Of a stretch of DNA of 64,000 bases, positions 27,701 through 36,795 are shown piece by piece. Both the position numbers and the translations under genes were made by a program. The stretch spans positions 2,146,501 to 2,210,500 of the forward strand of contig NZ_CP020083.1 of assembly GCF_003431825.1 (NCBI RefSeq), in the 5' to 3' direction. This stretch comes from Blastomonas fulva (GTDB lineage: Bacteria > Pseudomonadota > Alphaproteobacteria > Sphingomonadales > Sphingomonadaceae). The notes under the pieces were generated by a model. That model saw only the letters and a list, made by a program, of their open reading frames with translations, was not told the DNA's origin and ran no database searches. Numbering within the stretch: the stretch's first letter is position 1; every line of letters starts with the position of its first letter.

Positions 27701-29128
27701 ATGACAGGGGAAACGCCGCACTTTGACGAGATGCTTCGGGCCGATGGTTCGGTGCGCGAACCTTATGACGAATTCTGCGCCTGGTACTCCAGCCAGGATG
27801 CCGCCCGATTGCGGACCAAGGCGCGCGATGCGGAAAACTTCTTTCGCCGCACCGGCATCACCTTTGCGGTCTATGGCGAGGAAGAGGCAAGCGAGCGGCT
27901 GATCCCGTTCGATATCGTACCGCGCATCATATCGGGCCGCGAATGGGCGCGCCTGAGCCGCGGGATCGAGCAGCGGGTGCGTGCGATCAACGCGTTCCTG
28001 TACGACATCTACCACCGGCAGGAGATCCTGCGGGCGGGCAGGGTGCCCGTCGAGCTGATCGCCAAGAACGATGCCTATCTGCCGCAGATGATCGGCATGG
28101 ATCCGCCCGGTGGCATTTACACCCACATTATCGGCGTCGATATCGTGCGCACCGGGCCCAACCAGTTCTATGTGCTCGAGGACAATGCGCGCACGCCATC
28201 GGGCGTGTCGTACATGCTCGAAAACCGCGAGACGATGCTGCACATGTTCCCGGAACTGTTCCGTAAGAACAAGGTGCGCGAGGTCTCCGATTACCCCCGC
28301 AAGCTGCGCCGCTCGCTTGCCGCAAGCGCACCGCGCGCGTGCAATGGCGCGCCCGAAATCGCGGTGCTGACCCCCGGCATCCACAACAGCGCCTATTTCG
28401 AACACAGCTTCCTTGCCGACCAGATGGGGGCGGAACTGGTCGAGGGGCATGACCTGCGCGTCATCGACGGCCGCGTGGCAATGCGCACCACGCAGGGTTA
28501 TCGCGCGATCGATGTGCTGTATCGCCGGGTCGACGACGACTATCTCGATCCGCTCACCTTCCGTCCGGAATCGGCGCTGGGTGTTCCGGGGATCATGGAT
28601 GTCTATCGCGCAGGCGGCATCACCATCGCCAATGCGCCCGGCACCGGCATCTCGGACGACAAGGCGATCTACAGCTACATGCCCGAGATCGTTGAGTTCT
28701 ACACCGGCGAAAAGGCGATCCTGGAAAATGTGCCGACCTGGCGCTGCTCCGAACCGGATTCACTCGCCTATGTGATGGAGCATCTGCACGAACTGGTGGT
28801 CAAGGAAGTCCACGGATCGGGCGGCTATGGCATGCTGGTCGGACCCGCCGCCAATCGCAAGGAACTCGCAGCTTTCCGCGACAAGCTCAAGGCGCGGCCG
28901 GGCAATTATATCGCGCAGCCCACCCTCGCGCTGTCCACGGTGCCGATCATGACCCGCCAGGGGCTGGCGCCGCGGCATGTCGATCTGCGTCCTTTCGTGC
29001 TGGTCTCGCCCAACGGCATCGACATCACGCCCGGCGGCCTCACCCGTGTGGCGCTGAAAAAGGGCTCTTTGGTGGTCAATTCCAGCCAGGGCGGGGGCAC
29101 CAAGGACAGCTGGGTGCTGGACGAATGA
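27701..29128 (+). CDS. Circularly permuted ATP-grasp protein, Anbu cluster
   Basis: A 475-residue protein of the DUF404/DUF407 circularly permuted ATP-grasp family. Landmarks are GVDIVRTGPNQFYVLEDNAR near residue 150, NAPGTGISDDKAIYSYMPE near 310 and VVKEVHGSGGYGMLVGP near 365, the latter carrying ATP-binding residues. ATP-grasp enzymes ligate a carboxylate to an amine, here presumably making a peptide or amide. It opens a four-gene cluster (ATP-grasp, alpha-E, transglutaminase, Anbu) with 31, 41 and 104-base gaps. The product is unknown. The ATG at 27701 is the first in the open frame. Confidence 0.9.
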   Translation: MTGETPHFDEMLRADGSVREPYDEFCAWYSSQDAARLRTKARDAENFFRRTGITFAVYGEEEASERLIPFDIVPRIISGREWARLSRGIEQRVRAINAFLYDIYHRQEILRAGRVPVELIAKNDAYLPQMIGMDPPGGIYTHIIGVDIVRTGPNQFYVLEDNARTPSGVSYMLENRETMLHMFPELFRKNKVREVSDYPRKLRRSLAASAPRACNGAPEIAVLTPGIHNSAYFEHSFLADQMGAELVEGHDLRVIDGRVAMRTTQGYRAIDVLYRRVDDDYLDPLTFRPESALGVPGIMDVYRAGGITIANAPGTGISDDKAIYSYMPEIVEFYTGEKAILENVPTWRCSEPDSLAYVMEHLHELVVKEVHGSGGYGMLVGPAANRKELAAFRDKLKARPGNYIAQPTLALSTVPIMTRQGLAPRHVDLRPFVLVSPNGIDITPGGLTRVALKKGSLVVNSSQGGGTKDSWVLDE

Positions 29129-29159
29129 TGCGCGCTGTCGATGCCGAAGGGGCCCGCTG

Positions 29160-30101
29160 ATGCTGGGCAAGACCGCAGGCGGCCTGTTCTGGATGCAGCG
29201 CTATCTCGAGCGCAGCGAAAATATCGCGCGGCTGGTCGATGCGGGCTTCCGCATCGCGCTCACCCGGTCGGAAGCGGCCGAGGACGAATGGGGGTCGGTG
29301 CTGACCACCGCGGGCGTGCGCCGCGCGTATAGCCAACGTTATGACAAGGTCGATGGCTCCAGCGTCATCAACTTTCTGCTGCGCGACAAGACCAACCCCA
29401 ATAGCGTGCTCTCGGTCATCGAAAGCGCGCGCAACAACGCCCGATTGGTGCGCACCGCGCTGACCCGCGAGGTGTGGGAGGCGACCAACGAGTGCTGGAT
29501 GACGCTCAAAGAAGCCCTGCGCACCCAGATTTCCGACAATGAGCTCCCCGATGTGCTGAGCCTCATCCGCCAGCAGAGTGCGCAGGTGCGCGGCGCCCAG
29601 AGCGGCACGATGATGCGCAACGACATCTATTTCTTCGCGCAATTGGGCGCCTTCGTCGAACGCTCGGACAGCACCGCGCGCATTCTCGACGTCAAATATT
29701 ACGTGCTGCTGCCCTCGCTGTCCTATGTCGGATCCAGCCTGGACAATGTGCAGTGGGAGACGATCCTGCGCTCGGTTTCGGCGTATCGCGCCTTCCGCTG
29801 GCTCAACCCGGGGGAAACCAATCCGCGCAACATCGCCCAGTTCATGATACTGGACCAGGTGATGCCGCGCTCGCTATCGTTCTGCGCGGGCCGGATGGCG
29901 GGCGCGCTCGAGGCGATCGCGCGCGAATACGGCACCAGCGGCGCCAGCCTGGATCTCGCCTGCGCGCTGCGGCGCGATTTGGAACAGGCCAATATCGACA
30001 TGATCGTGGACAACGGACTGCACCAGTTCATCCAGGATTTCATCAAGCGCAACAACGCCATTTCCGCCCAGATCGAGCAGGAATTCCGCTTCTATCTGTA
30101 G
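29160..30101 (+). CDS. Alpha-E domain protein (DUF403), Anbu cluster
   Basis: A 313-residue all-helical protein beginning MLGKTAGGLFWMQRYLERSE, the signature of the alpha-E family. Other landmarks are NNARLVRTALTREVWEATNE (about residues 90-110) and the ILDVKYYVLLPS stretch near 180. Alpha-E proteins are almost always encoded next to, or fused with, circularly permuted ATP-grasp proteins and are thought to assist the same ligation reaction; no mechanism is known. It lies between the ATP-grasp and transglutaminase genes on one probable transcript. Confidence 0.9.
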   Translation: MLGKTAGGLFWMQRYLERSENIARLVDAGFRIALTRSEAAEDEWGSVLTTAGVRRAYSQRYDKVDGSSVINFLLRDKTNPNSVLSVIESARNNARLVRTALTREVWEATNECWMTLKEALRTQISDNELPDVLSLIRQQSAQVRGAQSGTMMRNDIYFFAQLGAFVERSDSTARILDVKYYVLLPSLSYVGSSLDNVQWETILRSVSAYRAFRWLNPGETNPRNIAQFMILDQVMPRSLSFCAGRMAGALEAIAREYGTSGASLDLACALRRDLEQANIDMIVDNGLHQFIQDFIKRNNAISAQIEQEFRFYL

Positions 30102-30142
30102 GTCCGGAGAGGGTCAGAGCCAAAAGGGTTAGCCGGTCAATC

Positions 30143-30964
30143 ATGCGTCTGCATATCGTCCACCGAACATCCTATCATTACGACACGCCGATGCCTTATG
30201 CGCTGCAGCGGCTGCGCATGATCCCCAAGGATTCCGCCGGGCAGCGCGTGGTGCGCTGGAAGACCGAGGTCGAGGGTGGATCGAAGCAGGTCGAGTATAT
30301 CGACCATCACAACAACCATGTCGAACTCTTCAGCTTCAATCCCGATCAGCACGAGGTGGTGATCCATTGCGAGGGCGAAGTGGAGACCAGCGATCATGCC
30401 GGGATGGTCGGCCAGCACGGCGGATCTGCGCCGCTGTGGTACTTCCGCCGCGAAACCCCGTTCACAAGGCCAGGGCCTGCGATCCGCAAGCTGCTGCGCC
30501 AGTTCGACGATCCCGGCGCTGCCAATGGCGATGCGCCGCGTCTGCACGCGCTGTCCGAACTGGTGCGCGGCGCGGTCGCCTATGAGGTCGGCCAGACCGG
30601 AGCGACCACGACCGCGGAAGAGGCGCTCAATGCCGGGCACGGCGTTTGCCAGGATCATGCCCATCTGTTCATCACGCTCGCCCGTCTGCTCGGTTACCCC
30701 GCGCGCTATGTCAGCGGCTATCTGCTGATGAACGACCGGACCGAGCAGGACGCAGGCCATGGCTGGGCGGAGGTGCACGCGCAGGGGCTGGGCTGGGTCG
30801 GGTTCGACATATCCAACGGCTATTCCCCCGACGAGCGCTATGTCCGCGTCGCCACCGGTCTGGACTATCGCGAAGCCGCTCCGATCGGAGGGATTACCTT
30901 CGGCAAGGGGAACGAGGCGATGACCGTGACGTTGACTGTGCAGCAGGTTCAGGCGCAGCAATAG
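30143..30964 (+). CDS. Transglutaminase-like cysteine protease family protein, Anbu cluster
   Basis: A 273-residue protein. An N-terminal bacterial transglutaminase domain (RLHIVHRTSYHYDTPMPYAL) precedes the catalytic core: Cys in GHGVCQDHAHLFITLAR (about residue 170), His in GHGWAEVHAQGLGW (about 212) and Asp in GFDISNGY (about 230). The triad is intact, so it should be active, either cutting or forming amide bonds. No signal peptide is visible, so it acts in the cytoplasm, as expected if it works on the ATP-grasp product. The ATG at 30143 is preceded by a purine-poor stretch and the SD is weak. Confidence 0.9.
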   Translation: MRLHIVHRTSYHYDTPMPYALQRLRMIPKDSAGQRVVRWKTEVEGGSKQVEYIDHHNNHVELFSFNPDQHEVVIHCEGEVETSDHAGMVGQHGGSAPLWYFRRETPFTRPGPAIRKLLRQFDDPGAANGDAPRLHALSELVRGAVAYEVGQTGATTTAEEALNAGHGVCQDHAHLFITLARLLGYPARYVSGYLLMNDRTEQDAGHGWAEVHAQGLGWVGFDISNGYSPDERYVRVATGLDYREAAPIGGITFGKGNEAMTVTLTVQQVQAQQ

Positions 30965-31068
30965 CGGCTTTTCCACATGCAATGTGGCCCTGGCGGCATT
31001 CGGCCTTGACCGATTGTTGCGCTTGATCCCTTATGAAACGCATGAGAGCAAAGGGGGAGGACGCTCCT

Positions 31069-31800
31069 ATGACATATTGCGTCGGGATGCGCCTGGACAA
31101 AGGGCTGGTGTTCATGTCGGACACCCGCACCAACTCTGGTGTCGATAACATCAGTGTTTTCAAGAAGATGTTCACCTGGGAAAAACCGGGCGACCGCTAC
31201 ATCACGGTGATGACCGCGGGCAATCTTGCGACCACCCAGGGCGTGATCAGCGTGCTCGAGGAGCGCACCAAGGCACCGCACGAGCGCAAGCCCTCGATCA
31301 TGGAAGCGCCCACCATGTTCCAGGTGGCGCGGATCATCGGCGAGACGTTGCGCGACGAGATCGCGCGCACCCGCTCGATCGCGGGCGAAACCGCCTCGTC
31401 CTCGTTCGGCGCCTCGATGATCGTCGGCGGCCAGATCAAGGGCATGGATCCCAAGCTTTTCCTGATCTACCCGGAAGGCAACTTCATCGAGGCGGGCGAC
31501 GACACGCCGTTCTTCCAGATCGGCGAGACCAAATACGGCCGCCCCATCCTGGTGCGCGCCTATGACCGCGACATGTCGTTCAACGATGCGATCAAGCTGC
31601 TGATGGTGTCGTTCGATTCGACCATCAAGGCCAATCTCTCGGTCGATCTGCCGCTCGATCTGCAGATTTACGCATCGAACAGCTTTGCCGGGCGCAACCG
31701 CCGGATTTCCGGCAGCGACCCCTATTACAACCTCATCGCCGACCAGTGGAGCGATGCGTTGAAGAACGCATTCCATTCGCTGCCCGATTATACCGGCTGA
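31069..31800 (+). CDS. Anbu/BPH proteasome-like peptidase
   Basis: A 243-residue Ntn-hydrolase of the 20S proteasome-like Anbu (ancestral beta subunit) group. It begins MTYCVGMRLDKGLVFMSDTR; removal of Met1 would expose Thr2 as the candidate nucleophile. SDTRTNSGVDNISVFKK and MTAGNLATTQGVI are family-typical, while HslV and actinobacterial PrcB look different. The ATG at 31069 has GGGGGAGG eight bases upstream; an in-frame ATG at 31033 is further from it. It is the last gene of the ATP-grasp/alpha-E/transglutaminase cluster, which recurs with Anbu in many bacteria. Confidence 0.9.
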   Translation: MTYCVGMRLDKGLVFMSDTRTNSGVDNISVFKKMFTWEKPGDRYITVMTAGNLATTQGVISVLEERTKAPHERKPSIMEAPTMFQVARIIGETLRDEIARTRSIAGETASSSFGASMIVGGQIKGMDPKLFLIYPEGNFIEAGDDTPFFQIGETKYGRPILVRAYDRDMSFNDAIKLLMVSFDSTIKANLSVDLPLDLQIYASNSFAGRNRRISGSDPYYNLIADQWSDALKNAFHSLPDYTG

Positions 31801-31842
31801 TCGTGCTTGCGTGAGCCCGGTTGCCTCCCTAATTCGGAAGGC

Positions 31843-33246
31843 ATGACCAACAAAGCACGCAACATCCTCGTTTTTCTGGGCCTCACCACCGCGATCGTCG
31901 GCGGGGCCGGGTGGTATTTCCTCAGCGGCGACACAGCAGAGCTCGATATCACCGAGGTTAGCGGGCCATCGCCGGTGATCTCCGCGCCGCGCAAGGAAAT
32001 CTTCCCCACCATCAACGTCGCCGATGTCGAGGTATGGGCCGACGGCGAGGCGCCCGAGGCCGGCAAGGGTCTGGCCGTGGCTCGCTTTGCCGAAGGGCTC
32101 GATCATCCGCGATCGATGCTGGTGCTGCCCAATGGCGATGTGCTGGTCGCCGAAACCAACAGCCCGCCGCGCGAGAACAAGGGCATCGAAGGCTTCATCA
32201 TGCGGATGCTGATGGACAAGGCGGGGGCAGGCGTTGAGTCCGCCAACCGCATCTCGCTGCTGCGCGATGCCGATGGCGATGGCCGGGCCGAATCGAAGAC
32301 GGTGCTGCTCGACGGGCTGAACTCGCCTTATGGCATGCAGCTGATCGGCGAGACGCTGTACGTCGCCAACACCGATGCGGTGATGGCCTATCCCTATACC
32401 CCCGGCCAGGTGAAGATCAGCGGCGAAGGTCGCAAGATCATCGATCTGCCCGCGTCCAAGCCCAACAATCACTGGACCCGCAACCTGCTCGCCAATGCCG
32501 ACGGCACCAAATTGTACGTCGCGATCGGTTCTGCCACCAACATCGCCGAAAAGGGATTGCCCGCCGAAAAGGGCCGCGCCAGGATCATCGAGATCGATCT
32601 TGCCACCGGCAAGAAGCGCGATTTCGCGGTTGGCCTGCGCAATCCCGTTGGCCTTGCCTGGGAGCCCAATTCGGACGCGCTGTGGACCGTGGTCAACGAA
32701 CGCGACATGCTCGGTTCCGATCTGGTGCCCGATTACCTCACCCGGGTCGATGTCGGCATGCACTTTGGCTGGCCGTGGAACTATTGGGGGGGATATGAGG
32801 ACCTGCGCGTCGAGCCTCGCCGCCAGGATCTGCGCGAATACACCCGCCGCCCCGATTATGCGCTGGGCAGCCACGTCGCCCCCCTGGGTCTGACCTTCGC
32901 CAGCAAGGCGGCGCTGGGCCAGGGCTTTGCCAACGGTGCCTTTGTCGCGCTGCACGGATCGTGGAACCGCAAGCCAGCATCGGGCTACAAGGTCGTATTC
33001 GTGCCCTTCGGGCAGACCGGCCGCCCCGCCGTCACCCGCAATGCCGAGGGCAAGGTCACCGGCGGACTTCCCGTCGACGTGCTCACCGGCTTCCTCTCCA
33101 AGGACGGCTCCGCCAAGGGCCGCCCCACGGATGTCACCGTCGACAGCCGCGGCGCGCTGCTCGTCACCGATGACGTCGCGGGCATCATCTGGCGGGTGAG
33201 CAATCCTGCGATGAAGGCAAAACCGGTCGAAACTGCCGCACGCTGA
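31843..33246 (+). CDS. PQQ-type sugar dehydrogenase / sorbosone dehydrogenase-like protein
   Basis: A 467-residue protein with one N-terminal membrane anchor (residues 6-24) and a six-bladed propeller of the GSDH/sorbosone dehydrogenase family. Blocks include DHPRSMLVLPNGDVLVAETN (near 85), GLRNPVGLAWEPNSDALWTV (near 265) and ALHGSWNRKPASGYKVVFVP (near 370). Relatives are PQQ-dependent aldose or sorbosone dehydrogenases facing the periplasm; the substrate is unknown and no PQQ biosynthesis genes are in the window. The ATG at 31843 has GGAAGG directly upstream. It may share a transcript with Anbu (42-base gap) but has no functional link. Confidence 0.83.
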   Translation: MTNKARNILVFLGLTTAIVGGAGWYFLSGDTAELDITEVSGPSPVISAPRKEIFPTINVADVEVWADGEAPEAGKGLAVARFAEGLDHPRSMLVLPNGDVLVAETNSPPRENKGIEGFIMRMLMDKAGAGVESANRISLLRDADGDGRAESKTVLLDGLNSPYGMQLIGETLYVANTDAVMAYPYTPGQVKISGEGRKIIDLPASKPNNHWTRNLLANADGTKLYVAIGSATNIAEKGLPAEKGRARIIEIDLATGKKRDFAVGLRNPVGLAWEPNSDALWTVVNERDMLGSDLVPDYLTRVDVGMHFGWPWNYWGGYEDLRVEPRRQDLREYTRRPDYALGSHVAPLGLTFASKAALGQGFANGAFVALHGSWNRKPASGYKVVFVPFGQTGRPAVTRNAEGKVTGGLPVDVLTGFLSKDGSAKGRPTDVTVDSRGALLVTDDVAGIIWRVSNPAMKAKPVETAAR

Positions 33247-33256
33247 ACTGCCGGCT

Positions 33257-33345
33257 CCCGCCCGCGAAGTCGAAGGACCCGCGCCCACGCTGGCCGTAAA
33301 GCGCGGCCTTCGACAGGCTCAGGCTGAGCGGAGGTGGGTGCTGCA
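33257..33345. repeat. Intergenic repeat with CTTCGACAGGCTCAGGCTGAGC core
   Basis: The stretch CCTTCGACAGGCTCAGGC followed by TGAGCGGAG is a commonly seen sphingomonad/alphaproteobacterial repeat. A partial inverse (GAAGTCGAAGGACC) lies 40 bases upstream. It sits at the border of the low-GC ORF that follows. Confidence 0.55.
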
Positions 33346-33379
33346 AAGACATAGAAGCGCCTATTCGCGGCACTTTCAC

Positions 33380-33862
33380 TCATGTTTTCTTAAGGTGATC
33401 CAGATCCGGGGCAAACTTCCAACTGCCAGGCTCACCTGACCAGACGCCAGCAAACCAGAGGGTCTCAACATCATCGCGAGCGACAATTTGTAGACACCTC
33501 TCCGCAGACACGATGTAAAAATGCTCCCAAGGGGCATCCGAACACGTCTCAGAGCTTTCGATATCGAGTGTGAATTGGCCGGACCACAGCCAGTGGGAGT
33601 TTTCTACTTTAAACAAGCAACCTTCAGGCCGATTGCTTTGGTCCGTAGTCAGAAATACGTCAGCGTCGCCGTCCCATATTGTCTTGAATGCTCGAACGTC
33701 CTTGAAATCGAGATGCAGCTTTCCCTCGTGATAGGGCAAGCTGACAGCTAGCCGCTGGTGGCGGTGGCTTGAGATTTTTAAGTCGCCGAACGATGGGGCC
33801 TTATCTTCAGCTTCGCGACAAGGTGTCCAACGGATCAGTCTTTGCGGTTCTAATTTGACCAT
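33380..33862 (-). CDS. Hypothetical protein of atypical low GC content
   Basis: A 160-residue protein from the ATG at 33862 (MVKLEPQRLIRWTPC), with no signal peptide and no recognised domain. It is rich in Trp, Cys and charged residues (HWLWSGQFTLDI, WEHFYIVSAERCLQIV, TLWFAGVWSGEPGSW). The paired strands with aromatic residues suggest a small beta-rich domain. Its GC and codon use are clearly lower than in all neighbours, pointing to acquisition by transfer. It lies between a repeat and the alcohol dehydrogenase gene. A longer frame to 33976 overlaps the dehydrogenase and is rejected. Confidence 0.6.
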   Translation of the reverse strand: MVKLEPQRLIRWTPCREAEDKAPSFGDLKISSHRHQRLAVSLPYHEGKLHLDFKDVRAFKTIWDGDADVFLTTDQSNRPEGCLFKVENSHWLWSGQFTLDIESSETCSDAPWEHFYIVSAERCLQIVARDDVETLWFAGVWSGEPGSWKFAPDLDHLKKT

Positions 33863-33929
33863 TGAGGCTCTATATCTGGTTGTCAGAAACGAGCCAATAA
33901 ATGTTACAGAAAAAGCCGTCGCTAATAAC

Positions 33930-35051
33930 TCAAGGCACCACCACCTGCCGGATCGCGGTTCCGCTCGCCAGTTCATCGAACAGGGCGTTGATCTCGCTTA
34001 GCGGGCTTACCGAACTCAGCAATTTCTCGACCGGCATTCGGCCTGCGCGCCACAAGGCGATGTAGCGCGGGATATCGCGTGAGGGGATGGCGTTGCCCAT
34101 ATAGCTGCCCATCAGCGTCTTGCCGTCGCCGACCAGCGAGACCGCAGGGATCGAGAGCATGTCCGCGGGGTTGGGCAGGCCCACGGTGACGATCCGTCCG
34201 CCGCGCCGCGCCAATCCGTATGCCTTGGCCAGCACCGCTGCCTTGCCGACGGTTTCGATCACCAGATCGGGCTTGCGGCCCAATGCGGCGATCACCGCGT
34301 CCTCGCCATCCTCGGGAGGCACGGCGGCGACCGCGCCCAGCTCCATCGCAAGCGCACGCTTGGCGGGCACGGGGTCGATCGCGATGACCGGATGCGCGCC
34401 CGCGGCGATTGCGGCCATCAGCGCGGCAAGGCCCACACCGCCCAGGCCATAGACCACCACGCTTTCGCCTGCGCGCAAGGCACCGCTGTTGAGCACCGCG
34501 CCCGCGCCGGTCAGCACCGCGCAGCCGAACAAAGCGGCGATCTCCACCGGAATGTCGGCGTCGATCTTCACCGCAGAGCGCCGGTCCACCACTGCGTGCG
34601 TGGCAAAGGCCGACGAGCCCAGATGATGCTGCACCTCATGCCCGTTCTCGGACAAGCGCCGCTCACCGCCGAGCAGTGTGCCTGCGCCGTTGGCTGCTGC
34701 GCCATTGCCGCACAGATAGCCTTCGCCCGAATGGCAGCTGGGGCAGTATCCGCACAGGGGTAAAAAGCTCAGCACCACCCGGTCTCCGGGTGCAAAATGC
34801 TGCGCAGCAATTGCGCCCGGTTCGATCACGGTGGCGACCGCCTCGTGCCCCAGCGCCATCGGCATCGGGCGCGGACGGTCGCCGTTGATGACCGAAAGGT
34901 CGCTGTGGCACAGCCCGGCCGCCTCGATCTTGACCAGCATCTCGTCCGCGCCCGGTGGGGCAAGATCGACCTGGGCAAGCCGCAGCGGGGTGGTATCGGC
35001 AAACGGCCCGTTATGGCCGATGCTGTCGAGGATGGCGGCGGTTATCTTCAT
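33930..35051 (-). CDS. Zinc-dependent alcohol dehydrogenase, class III-like MDR
   Basis: A 373-residue medium-chain dehydrogenase. GLCHSDLSVINGD carries the catalytic-zinc Cys, GHEAVATV the His, and LPLCGYCPSCHSGEGYLC the four structural-zinc cysteines. GCAVLTGAGAVLN holds the third ligand region, and the NAD loop is VYGLGGVGLAALMA. The pattern is closest to bacterial NDMA/aryl-alcohol or S-hydroxymethylglutathione-like dehydrogenases; the substrate is open. Start ambiguous: the ATG at 35051 (MKITAAI) is chosen, with 35063 possible. Confidence 0.88.
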   Translation of the reverse strand: MKITAAILDSIGHNGPFADTTPLRLAQVDLAPPGADEMLVKIEAAGLCHSDLSVINGDRPRPMPMALGHEAVATVIEPGAIAAQHFAPGDRVVLSFLPLCGYCPSCHSGEGYLCGNGAAANGAGTLLGGERRLSENGHEVQHHLGSSAFATHAVVDRRSAVKIDADIPVEIAALFGCAVLTGAGAVLNSGALRAGESVVVYGLGGVGLAALMAAIAAGAHPVIAIDPVPAKRALAMELGAVAAVPPEDGEDAVIAALGRKPDLVIETVGKAAVLAKAYGLARRGGRIVTVGLPNPADMLSIPAVSLVGDGKTLMGSYMGNAIPSRDIPRYIALWRAGRMPVEKLLSSVSPLSEINALFDELASGTAIRQVVVP

Positions 35052-35111
35052 GGCCGTCGTCATGCAACCGCAAGCGCGCCGCCGCAAGCGCCACGCACAG
35101 GCTGAGCCCGA

Positions 35112-36653
35112 CTAGCGGACAGCCGCCATCTGGTAGAGCATCTCGACAAAGCCCATTGTCGCATCGGTGATCCCGGCGACCTTGGGGTTGGATGAGTCCA
35201 CCACGAAATACTCGTCCGGGGCGTGGGCGCCGCTGCCATGGCCGATGCCGAAATGCCCGGCAGGGATGCTCACCGGCGGTGCGGTGAAGACCGCGCCCGG
35301 CCAGGATCCGGCGAGTCGCGGGTTGAGGTTGGCCTTGACCCCGAGCCTCGCATAAGCCGCCATTTCCGCCTTGATCAGCAGGCTGTCCTCGGCGACCTCG
35401 GTCGGGTCATAGCCGCCCGAAACGTTCGCCTCGATGTCGGTGAAGCCATGTTTGTCGAGATGCGCGCGCAGCTTGGCTTCCGCCTCGGCGCGGGTCTGGT
35501 TGGGGACCAGCCGGAAGTCGAGCTTGGCGACCGCGCGGCCAGGCAGCACGGTCTTGCCGCCGGGGCCGGTATAGCCCGCGACGAGCCCCTCGATGTTCGC
35601 GGTCGGCTCCTGCGCCAGCCGGACCAGCGCCTGTTCGAGCGGCAGGTCATCGATCCAGTGGGTGACGCCGAACGATGCCTTCATCTGCGCCTCGTCCATC
35701 GATTTGGCCGCCTCGGCGATCAACGCCTTTTCGCGCGCCGTCAGCGGGCGGACATTGTCCGACCAGCCGCCGATGACGACGTTGTTGCCATCTGCCGAGA
35801 CCAGGGTCTGCAGCGCCTGTACCAGCCGCCAGGTCGGCGAATCGATCATCGCCTTGTAGCTGGAATGCACATCGCCCTTGGGCCCGCGCCCCCATTTGGC
35901 GCCGCTGGCGACCAGCTCGAGCTCGATGATGCCCTTGGATCCGAGATTGACCTGCACCTCGCCGTTGGCGCCCTGCCAGCAGGCGGGGATGAAGATGCCC
36001 GCGCACTTGCGCAGCGCGGCAAGCACGTTGGGCTTGGTGGCGATCTGCCTGAAATTGGGCGATCCGATCTCCTCCTCGCCCTCGGCGAGCAGCACGATGT
36101 TGACCGGCAGCTTCACGCCAGCGGCCTTCATCGCATGCAGCGCGGCCAGGAACGTCGCCTGCGGACCCTTCTGGTTGACCGCGCCGCGCCCGACGATCGC
36201 CTTGCCCCAGCCGGGCTTGTCGACGATCTTCGCCTCCAGCGGCGGAGATGTCCATTCGGCGGGGTCGAACTGCTTGACGTCGTACATGAAATAGATGCCC
36301 AGCGTCCGCCTGGCGCCGACATCGATGGTGCCGAAGACACCGGGATGACCATCGGAGGGCACGATTTCGACCCCGGTGAACCCGGCGGCCCTTGCCAGAT
36401 CGGCCATGTACGCCGCGCCTTGCGGCATGTTGAGATTTTCCGCCGCGATCGAGGGCAGGGCGATCCAGTCCTGGATGCGCTTGATATCGGCCTCGCGATT
36501 GGCCTCGGCTGCTTTGCGGATGCGGGCGATGTCGCCGTCTGCTGCCAGCGCCGCGCCGCCACCGCCTGCGGTCAGGGCGAGCCCGCCACCAACCAAGGCT
36601 GCCGACCGAAGAAACGCGCGCCGCTCAAGCGTACCTGCCGGGTCCAATGTCAT
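35112..36653 (-). CDS. Tat-exported M20-family protein with divergent metal site
   Basis: A 513-residue protein with a twin-arginine signal (ERRAFLRSAALVGGG, about residues 10-24), so it folds before export to the periplasm. The body is the M20/M25/M40 amidohydrolase-peptidase fold, with LLAEGEEEIGSPNF near residue 210 and a terminal GHGSGAHAPDEYF. Two expected metal ligands are altered: the usual HxD reads MYD in IYFMYDVKQFDP, and the bridging Asp motif (SDDKG) reads GAVNQKG. Activity as a standard di-zinc peptidase is therefore doubtful. The ATG at 36653 follows GGGGAGCGGCACGAA. Confidence 0.85.
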   Translation of the reverse strand: MTLDPAGTLERRAFLRSAALVGGGLALTAGGGGAALAADGDIARIRKAAEANREADIKRIQDWIALPSIAAENLNMPQGAAYMADLARAAGFTGVEIVPSDGHPGVFGTIDVGARRTLGIYFMYDVKQFDPAEWTSPPLEAKIVDKPGWGKAIVGRGAVNQKGPQATFLAALHAMKAAGVKLPVNIVLLAEGEEEIGSPNFRQIATKPNVLAALRKCAGIFIPACWQGANGEVQVNLGSKGIIELELVASGAKWGRGPKGDVHSSYKAMIDSPTWRLVQALQTLVSADGNNVVIGGWSDNVRPLTAREKALIAEAAKSMDEAQMKASFGVTHWIDDLPLEQALVRLAQEPTANIEGLVAGYTGPGGKTVLPGRAVAKLDFRLVPNQTRAEAEAKLRAHLDKHGFTDIEANVSGGYDPTEVAEDSLLIKAEMAAYARLGVKANLNPRLAGSWPGAVFTAPPVSIPAGHFGIGHGSGAHAPDEYFVVDSSNPKVAGITDATMGFVEMLYQMAAVR

Positions 36654-36795
36654 TTCGTGCCGCTCCCCTGATCCTGATTTGCAGCAAAGGATGACGCAAT
36701 GCGCCAAGCCGAGCAAGTGATTAACCCGTTGGAAAGACTAAGCCGACTAGCCACAGTTCAAATGTAAAATTGAAGTGACGCCGTTTTCAAGAACA

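Noticed and set aside
30949..33288. Long minus-strand open frame opposite Anbu and the PQQ-type dehydrogenase
   Set aside because: Antisense of conserved genes, with composition typical of GC-rich shadow frames.
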